Assembly (NCBI GenBank): GCA_021397845.1
Contig: CM038044.1
Span: 42,084,354 to 42,148,353 of the forward strand
Direction: 5' to 3'
Source of the DNA: Areca catechu
Lineage: Eukaryota > Streptophyta > Magnoliopsida > Arecales > Arecaceae
Length of the DNA: 64,000 nucleotides
The notes under the pieces are model-generated. The model did no database searches, was not told where the DNA came from, and saw only the letters and a program-made list of their open reading frames with translations. Each line of letters starts with the position of its first letter. Position 1 is the first letter of the stretch. The position numbers and the translations under genes are program-made. This document shows positions 56,979-64,000 of this stretch, piece after piece.

Positions 56979-58824
56979 TGAAGGTGAAAAATGCCTACAC
57001 CTAGCATACAATATGCAAGAAAAGAGAGCAGAAGATATGCATTTGAAAATAATTTTAGACATGCACAGTGAAAGGCTTGGTAGATAGATCTAAAACGATC
57101 TATCGATCTGCCCGTAACAGGATCCGGCATAATAATCTAGCATGCAAATAACATCAAAAACAAGAAAGCAACATGAATATGAAGGTCATACCTTTATACC
57201 TCTGAGAGTGTTGGAGAGAAGCTGTGAAGAGCTGAGAGAAGGAGGAGGGCACTCGAGCCACACACGCGTCTGACCTCTACAGGATATCCATACTTGAGCT
57301 TGACTATGATCAACTCCCTCAGAGTGCTAGCTCTTCGAGATCCTTGGCCGATCTTCTTCTTCCAGGAAGACTATGAGGAGAGCAGGAACCCCTTCCCAAA
57401 ACCTCTCTTCCCAAGACCTAGCTTGATTGCTAGGTAGCACACATCCAATCCTTAAAGCTCTCACTCTTCTTAATCTTTTCTCCCAAGAATTTGTTGCTGT
57501 TCTTTTGTTGTAACCCCAGCAGCCACCACAATGTCCTATATTTATAGGGGCAGCACGAAGAGGGAGATGAAGGAAAGAGAAGAGATGAGAGGAGAGAATG
57601 GGGGAGAGGATCAAGGCCATGCCAAATAGGTCTAACCCATTAAGGGATGTACGACTTTCTTACCATAAAGCCTCGGAGCCAAAACTGGTTTGAATTCGAA
57701 ATTCAAACCAGGTCAAAACCTTCCATGAAAACCTCCCATAAATTTTGCTCATCACAGGAAGTGTCGATACTTGAAAATTGCCAAGTGTTGACACTTCACC
57801 AAGTGTCAACACCTAGAAAATTCCAAGTATCGACACATGGAACAAAGTCAATCACATTGACTTCGGGTGATGATAAACAATTTTCAATCATCGATTAGCC
57901 ACAAGATTAGATAGAAATCCTCTATAGTGTGTAACCCCATATGTTCGAACACTAAGCCGGTAGCACTGGAACATTTTCAGTACTAGTCAAAGTCCTCATC
58001 TCGTAATAATACCCGATATCCGGATAGGTCGAAGATGCATAGCACCTCACAAGAACCTCTAGCATATGGTTGCCGCATAATTCATCCCTTTGACCTTACA
58101 ATGCTCAGGATGACCTAGGGTTAGACTGCCAACCCTAATATGGTTTATCTAGATCATGTCTCAACCTCACAAGTTCTGTAGCTCCTCATAAGAACTACCC
58201 TGGCCAAGGTTTGCTAAATTGAGACATAATGAGTCATTCACTCCAAACTATTTGGAGATGTCAATTCCATCTTGATCCACCACCGCTCCACAAGTACTTG
58301 ACTACATCCAGAAACCTTCCATCATTGGATTAGAAATCCAGGTAGTCCGGTACAAAAGTATAGTGAGTTGCTTGCAAGCTGCCATGGTGACCTCAGGTCT
58401 AAAGAACACATATACCCATATCCTTTCATGAGCAACCCTTTGGTAGAAGGGAGGTCCATAGATAGTCATGTTCAGTGAAATGTCATACATTTCACTTGTA
58501 TGTCACACCAGTGTCTCCACACTCCTTAGTTAAGAGGACAACCAACAAATGTGACATACAACAACCTACATTTGATACATCGTCGTCCTATAACAATGTA
58601 TCATTTGGTTGTGAACCAGTTTAAGAACTACTTGATATATCCTCTCTATATCAAACAATGTAGTTCTAAGGACTCCATCACACAAGAGTTCTTACAGAAA
58701 AAATAAATATGATGGATAGCCAAAAATAAATAACTTTTATTTATTAAAAAGAATTCATATACAAATACAAAGATAGCACAACTGTCTACAGCCTAGATAA
58801 TTGGCTTTGGGACACAATTTCCAA
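56979..58824 (-). repeat. Shared LTR: C5 5' LTR and C6 3' LTR
   Basis: TGAAGGTGAAAAATGCC at the left, minus-strand start ...TTGGAAATTGTGTCCC at the right, about 1.85 kb. The first two or three bases of the LTR start are lost at the junction with C6 RNase H. Minus-strand CCCTATAAATATAGG near 57533-57548 may be a promoter box. Palindromic units like those of the leader occur at 57756-57842. No gene supported. Confidence 0.85.
57756..57842 (-). repeat. Palindrome units inside the C5/C6 LTR
   Basis: GTGTCGATACTT, AAGTGTTGACACTT, AAGTGTCAACACCT and AAGTATCGACAC occur within 87 bases, all one or two changes from the AAGTGTCGACACTT core of the leader arrays. Confidence 0.75.
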
Positions 58825-59975
58825 TAGTAGGCTACTTGGAACTTTTCCAGCAAACAGCTCCTCCGTTTAGGGTAAAGATAAATCTTGACACACTCTTGCT
58901 ATCATCCTTATCTGACTGGAAACTGGAGTCAGTATATCCCACAAGTTTCAAGTCAGGTTCTCCATAAATTAGCTATTAGTCTTTGGTATTTCGCAAATAC
59001 TTAAGGATGGTCTTCACCACTTTTCAATGAGCTTCACTTGGGTCAGACTGGTATCTACTCACTAAATATAGTGAGAATGCCACATTTGGTCTAGTACATG
59101 TCATGGAATACATGATAGAACCCACTGCCAAAGCATATGGGATTCTACTCATGTGCTCTCTCTCCTCAGGAGTTGTCATACAATTTCTTTTGGAGAGATC
59201 AATTCCAGTACCTATCGGGAGATAGCCCTTCTTGGGATTTTTCATACTAAATTGTTTCAGCACGGTGTCGATGTATGTAGACTGGGACAGTCCCAGAAGT
59301 CTCTTAGATCTATCTCTATAGATCTTCATACCTAGTATGTAAGAGGCTTTACCCAAGTCCTTCATAGAGAACTAAGATGATAACCATACATTTATTCCTT
59401 GTAGTGTTGTGATGTCATTCTCGATTAATTGAATGTCATCCACATACAGCACAAGGAATACAATCACGGAATTATTAGCTCGTTTGTAAATGCAAGGCTC
59501 TTCTCCATTTCTAACAAAGCCATACGACTTGATACACTTATCAAATTGCATGTTCCAACTCCTTGATGCTTGCTTCAGTCTATAGATGGACTTTTAAAGC
59601 CTGCACACCTTCGACTCGTCTGTGGATGTGAACCCTTTAGGTTGTATCATATACACCTCCTCTTCTAGCTCACCATTCAAGAAAGCTGTTTGGATATCCA
59701 TTTGCCAGATTTCATAGTCAAAGTGCGCTGCTAAAGTAAGCATAATCCAAATGGATTTAAGCATTGCCACAGGAGAGAACGTCTCATCATAGTCAATACC
59801 ATAACATTGACAATACCCCTTGGCAACCAGACGGGCTTTATAAGTCTCTACCTGTCCGTCTACGCCCCTTTTTCTTTTGAAAATCCATTTGCATCCAATG
59901 GGTTTTATCCCTTCAGGTGCATCAACCAATGTCTATACATTGTTGATCTCCATGGACTCCATTTTGGATCTCATA
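58825..59975 (-). pseudogene. C6 RT and truncated RNase H
   Basis: Minus strand. RT from LVDAPEGIKPIGCKW (near 59920) to intact YVDD at 59435-59446 and KDLGKASYILGMKIYRD (near 59330-59365). RNase H keeps GYTDSSFQSD (catalytic Asp present) near 58920-58950, but stops after WKSSK*PTI, fused to the LTR start; TEAEY, YCDN and the polypurine tract are missing. Stops near 59590, 59370 and 59020. Confidence 0.9.
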
Positions 59976-61165
59976 GCTCCTAGCCATTTCTCAGAGTCGG
60001 ACCTTTGCATCTCATCCATATAGGTGATCGGATCCTCATTATTCTCATCGAGTTCAATGGGATCACCATCCTGGACCAAGAAACCATAGTATCGTCCGGT
60101 CGGCTCGGTACTCTACTAGATCTCCTTAATGGTTCCTGAGTGGGCTCTGGGTGTGATTTAATCATAGCTAGTTCTATGTTGTCCCTTAAGTGTGTCAGTT
60201 CTTTTATTTGTTGAACTTCACTAAGTTCAATATTAGTGGCTACAGTCCCTTCACCAAGGAACTCCTTTTCCAAAAAGATAGTCCTAAGACTGACGAACAA
60301 CTTTTGTTCCTCAACTAAGTAAAAGTAATATTTTTTAGACTCTTTTGGATACCCAACAAATAGGCACTGGTCAAACCTAGGTCCAAGTTTATCCGTTTCC
60401 AAACGTTTTACATAAGCCGGGCACTCCCAAACCCGAAGGTGTGATAGTGCCGGCTTATGTCCAATCCACATCTCATATGGTGTTTTACTAATGGACTTAC
60501 TTGGAGCCCTATTCAGAAGGTAACAGTCTGATTCTAGAGCATATCCCCAAAAGGATATCGACAAAGAAACAAAGCCCATCATGGACCGAACCATGTCTAA
60601 CAGGATTCGATTCCTCCTCTCAGACACTCCATTTAATTGAGATGTCCCTGGAGGTGTCCACTGAGAGAGAATCCCATTCTCCTCGAGATATGTCAGAAAC
60701 TTGCTGGAAAGGTATTCACCACCTCGATCGGATCGAAGGGTTTTGATACACTTTCCAGTTTATTTTTCTACTTCATTACGATATTGTTTGAATATTTCAA
60801 ATGATTCAGATTTATGTCTCATCAAGAAGACATAACCATACCTCGGAAGGTCATTTGTAAAAGTAATGAAATAATTGTACCCTCCCTTAGAACTAATATT
60901 CATGGGTCCGCATACATTAGTATGTATCAGATTTAGAATTTAATTGGCTCATTCACCTTTTCCAGTAAAAGGTGACTTTGTCATTTTTCCAAAAAGATAG
61001 GACTCAAAGGTTGGAAGTGAACTATCTTCACCATAATCGAGGAGACCCTCGGTTTCATCTTGTTTATCATGTCCTGTTAATATGACCTAGCCTACAATGC
61101 CATAGGTATGCTTCGCTGACATTATCTATCCTAGGACGTTTGTTAGATATGTACATTACACTAAT
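59976..61165 (-). pseudogene. C6 integrase
   Basis: Minus strand. First catalytic Asp is Asn (HTNVCGPM, AAT at 60916-60918, where C5 has GAT). Second Asp kept (SDRGGEY near 60714-60735); Glu kept in SERRNR near 60610. A long open frame 59980-60627 covers the core end and the linker to RT. The zinc region near 60970-61080 is degraded (CESC replaced). Confidence 0.88.
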
Positions 61166-61600
61166 AGGTCATGATAGTACATAGATGCCATCACGCATTT
61201 GTCCATTCAAAATTATAGAACCATTCAAAATGATTTTGCAAATGTCATTCTTTATTAATAGTTCATAACCATACATGGCCAACTGGCATACAGAAATGAC
61301 ATTCAAAATAAAAGAAGGACGAAAATGACACTCATTCAAAATGACAGTACAGGACTCGAAAACAAGTTTAAGGACTCCCAATGCCATAACTGGGACTCGG
61401 CTTCCATTTCCTATGTTTAAGAATATCTCGCCATCCTCTAAACTTCTACTAACTTGAAGTCCCTGCAAAGAATTGCAAATGTGAATTGGACTTCCTGTAT
61501 CCAATACCCATTTACTAGTATCGTAAACAGAGAAACTACAAGGTGTTATCATATAAATACCTTGTCCAGGACCATCCTGCAACTTTCTATTCTTGGACCC
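61166..61600 (-). pseudogene. C6 protease
   Basis: Minus strand, open within 61169-61699. Motif LDTGSPIHICNSLQG near 61480-61510 with intact DTG. The following segment (LNIGNGSRVPVMALGVLKL) matches C5 protease almost fully. This is the least damaged C6 domain. Confidence 0.88.
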
Positions 61601-62420
61601 GTTTGGGTCAAGGGATGCAATATAAAGAGGACGGTTCCTCTTCCAGTGACCCCGCTTCTTATAGAAGAAGCACTCTGCCTGGCTTTGATCAGCCTTCACT
61701 TTCTTGGTCTAACTGGGCCCAGAAGTACTAAGCACCTTTTTTCCTTTATTATTTTTCTTCTTCCCTTTCTTAAAGGGATGACACCCTCTCAAAGAAACAC
61801 CCACTAGATTCATCACCCCTTTATTCAACTGGTGGTCTTTCTCATAAGTCTGCAGCAATCCCAATAGATCGTGGTAGTTGATTGCAGGCTTATTCATTCT
61901 ATAATGATCAAGAAAATCTAGATAAAAGAGGGGAGAGAATCCAAAATCCCATCTTTCCCAAGCTATTCATGTAAGGGACATCCAAGCTTGCCCAGGTGCT
62001 CAATCATCTCGATCATGTACAATACATGATCAGTGATTGAGGCCCCATCATGCATCCGTGCATTGTAGATGGCACAGGAGACCCTATACCTCTCAACGTC
62101 GTCTGGTGTCCTGAAAGACTCCTTCAACCTTTGAAGGATTTCTTCCAATTGGGCTTCCTCGAATTTGTGACTAAACTTGTCATTCATCGTCGCTAACATA
62201 ATGCATCGGATAGTGGTCTTGTCAGAGAGCCACTTCTAATAAGTGTCTCTAACAAATTCCCGAGTAGTGGCAGCAGGGATCTTAGGTCCGGATTCGATAT
62301 CACATACAGGATTCGTTCGTGCTCCAGGATAATCCTGAGCCTTCGATACCAGCTATCGAAGTTGGGTCCATTGAGCTTCTCATTATCGAGTAGAGACCAG
62401 AGAGATAGGTTAGAAGATAT
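61601..62420 (-). pseudogene. gag: C6 gag, start codon and zinc knuckle lost
   Basis: The position equivalent to the C5 ATG reads ATA (plus TAT 62418-62420), followed by SSNLSLWSLLDNEKLNGPN. Capsid region MLATMNDKFSHKFEEAQLEE at 62140-62199. The knuckle reads CFFYKKRGHWKRNR (near 61625-61670): second and last Cys are Tyr and Arg. C5 shares the Tyr. Stops near 61710, 61900 and 62236. Confidence 0.87.
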
Positions 62421-64000
62421 CTGAAAGGAAAATCAAAGCTAATTAGTGTATATGAATTATTAACCTAAAGACATGAACTTTAGTCTAAAGGACCCTCCCA
62501 CTATTTTGCACAGATTGGTAGCCTCTACCTCCAATCCGAGGAATTACTTTAATTCCTTAGCGGGTACTAGAGTCTGATAGATAACACATGAGCCCAACGT
62601 TGGTCGACCCACTCATGCATGTCTAAAGGTAGGTTCTTCAACCGATTACTTCTCCAAGTAATCTCTAGTAATTGGGTTTTGCCCCAAGGAGCACTTCAAT
62701 CGACCTTTGGACCTCCTATTGAAGGTCCCAGTCAGGTCTAACCATTAAAATGACAAAATTCAATGCTTCTAACTAACGAATGGTCAAGGTCGACTTTGGC
62801 CGGCCCACCTAACCATCATTAAGAGAGTCGCACTGAGCCATCATATTAGGAATAGCAATTCCAAAATAGCCTAATGAACACCCAATCTTTGGATCTGTCG
62901 ATGAATACCGAATTACTGGACACATTACTATCCCACTTAATGAGAGGCTAGGACTTAGTTATCCCTATAACTTTATCTTTTTAAGGACCTAATAATTTAT
63001 AGGGTTTTAACTTTAATGTGACAGACGAAGAGATGAGAAGATATAGATCAACCTCTTACTGACCACATCAGCAATCTAGGAGGGTTACACATAACTAATG
63101 ATCCATGAGCACCTAAAATTAGTCAAGACTGATTAATCTTGGGTGACAAGGGATAACTTGAGTCAATAAGCTATCTAATCAATCCTAATTAACCACATTG
63201 GCCGGGTAAGTGAGATCATGGATTGGGTTCTACCATTAACCGTCTTGCCTTAGACACCAACAGAGTTGGCCAGGTAAGAGATAGCCCCAAAGAACCATGA
63301 TCACAATGCCAAACTTATCTCGACACCAATCGATTCATCAGACTCGATTAGACTAGCCTAAAGAATCGGGCTTTCCACTGAGCCATAAATTAGATCCATT
63401 TAGATTATGGACTAATCAATCTAACTATTAGATAGATCTAGAGAAGAAATCCTAACTCAACATTTGATTATATTAGTTCTCTAATTAGTCCAATACATCT
63501 AAACTTAGGTCCAACCCAATTAACAACCTAATAGAAGCTAACCCATGACCCTTAAGGCTTATTGAAATGATTTAAAATCTTTGAATCAAATTCCTAGAGT
63601 TCTTAGTCATTCTTAATTCTCAATTAAGTTTAATAGCCTTAAATAAATTAAAACAATTTTAATTTATCATGTAAAATAATTTTACAACAAATCAAAATTT
63701 GAATTCATTGTATTTCAGAATTTTCATCCCAAGTGTTGACACTTCAGGAGCATGTGTCGACTCAAGGCTTGAGACAGAAAAAGAAAATAGAATGATCTAT
63801 TTTCTAGACATGCTCATGTGTCGACACTTCGAAAGTCAAGTATCGACACTTCAGGGTCAAGTGTCGACACTTCAGGGGCAAGTGTCGACACTTCAACCTG
63901 TCTCAGAAGAAAAACAGAAACCAGATCTCAGAAAATTTTTCCATGAGTCGATACTTCAAAGGCCAAGTGTCGACTCACAGCCTGAGATAATGAAAAAAAA
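62421..64000 (-). other. C6 leader (continues past window)
   Basis: Parallels the C5 leader: hairpins at 62587-62617, 62694-62724 and 62780-62816; the shared block near 63190-63330 with CCAAC/GTTGG at 63257-63269; the palindrome array from 63731. By comparison with C5, about 340 more leader bases, the PBS and the 5' LTR lie to the right. No gene. Confidence 0.75.
63731..63980 (-). repeat. 21-base tandem repeat with palindromic core (C6)
   Basis: Perfect AAGTGTCGACACTT cores occur twice near 63858-63892, spaced 21 bases, with AAGTATCGACACTT before them, AAGTGTTGACACTT at 63731 and ATGTGTCGACACTT near 63817. Degenerate copies lie near 63946 and 63966. Copy number and sequence differ a little from C5, so the array changes faster than its surroundings. 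Confidence 0.85.

Larger units (their letters stand above)
53273..64000 (-). mobile_element. C5/C6: tandem copia pair sharing one LTR
   Basis: Minus strand. Order on the plus line: truncated LTR (53273-53580), C5 internal region (53581-56978), full LTR (56979-58824), C6 internal region (58825-64000, continuing). The two internal regions are closely related (protease, gag, leader), and the central LTR is both the C5 5' LTR and the C6 3' LTR. C5 lacks most of pol by deletion. The C6 PBS and 5' LTR are just right of the window. Confidence 0.88.

Overview
This window is a dense pile of nested LTR retrotransposons from a plant nuclear genome. The plant origin is inferred from chromodomain-bearing Ty3/gypsy elements (chromoviruses), Ty1/copia elements with YVDD reverse transcriptases, primer-binding sites complementary to initiator-Met tRNA (TGGTATCAGAGC), very long LTRs and a strongly AT-rich base composition. 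I see no host gene, rRNA, tRNA gene or CRISPR array. The species cannot be named from the sequence. Names G1-G5 (gypsy), C1-C6 (copia) and TR1 (non-autonomous) are mine.

Layout, read as nesting. A copia LTR fragment C3 (44567-44801, +) is the oldest visible layer. G5 (42679-44566, +) is inserted in it, and G3 (31005-34831 and 40342-42678, +) is inserted in the pol end of G5. G3 is cut by C2 (23467-31004, +) and by G4 (34832-40336, -). C2 is cut by G2 (-; visible pieces 8319-8616 and 21172-23466). G2 is cut by G1 (1-8318, +) and by C1 (8617-21171, +), and C1 carries TR1 (11837-14499). On the right, C4 (44802-53272, -) is also inserted in C3, and C4's 5' LTR is cut by a tandem copia pair C5/C6 (53273-64000, -) that shares one LTR. 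Target-site duplications support the young insertions: C1 ATCTA/ATCTA, TR1 GAAAG/GAAAG, G4 GGGAT/GGTAT.

Coding content. All gag-pol genes are broken by stops and frameshifts. C1 is the best preserved, with a 737-codon open stretch covering the end of gag, protease, integrase and part of the reverse transcriptase. Recurrent Asp-to-Asn changes at catalytic positions fall in CG or CHG contexts, as expected from decay of methylated cytosines. G4 lost protease, reverse transcriptase and RNase H. TR1 has no pol at all and carries a GC-rich insert.

The most interesting signal is non-coding. The leaders between PBS and gag contain serial hairpins in which stems change completely but loops stay constant. 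C1 and C4 have four each (loop core TTGTTGTGT...CAAG), C5/C6 have three with a different loop, and C2 has three with yet another. A further leader block (GTGTCTAGAAYGGTGGTTC ... ATTGGTGTCTAGG) is shared by gypsy G1/G2 and copia C1, with compensatory stem variants in C5/C6. These look like selected RNA structures, and I do not recognise a published description of them.
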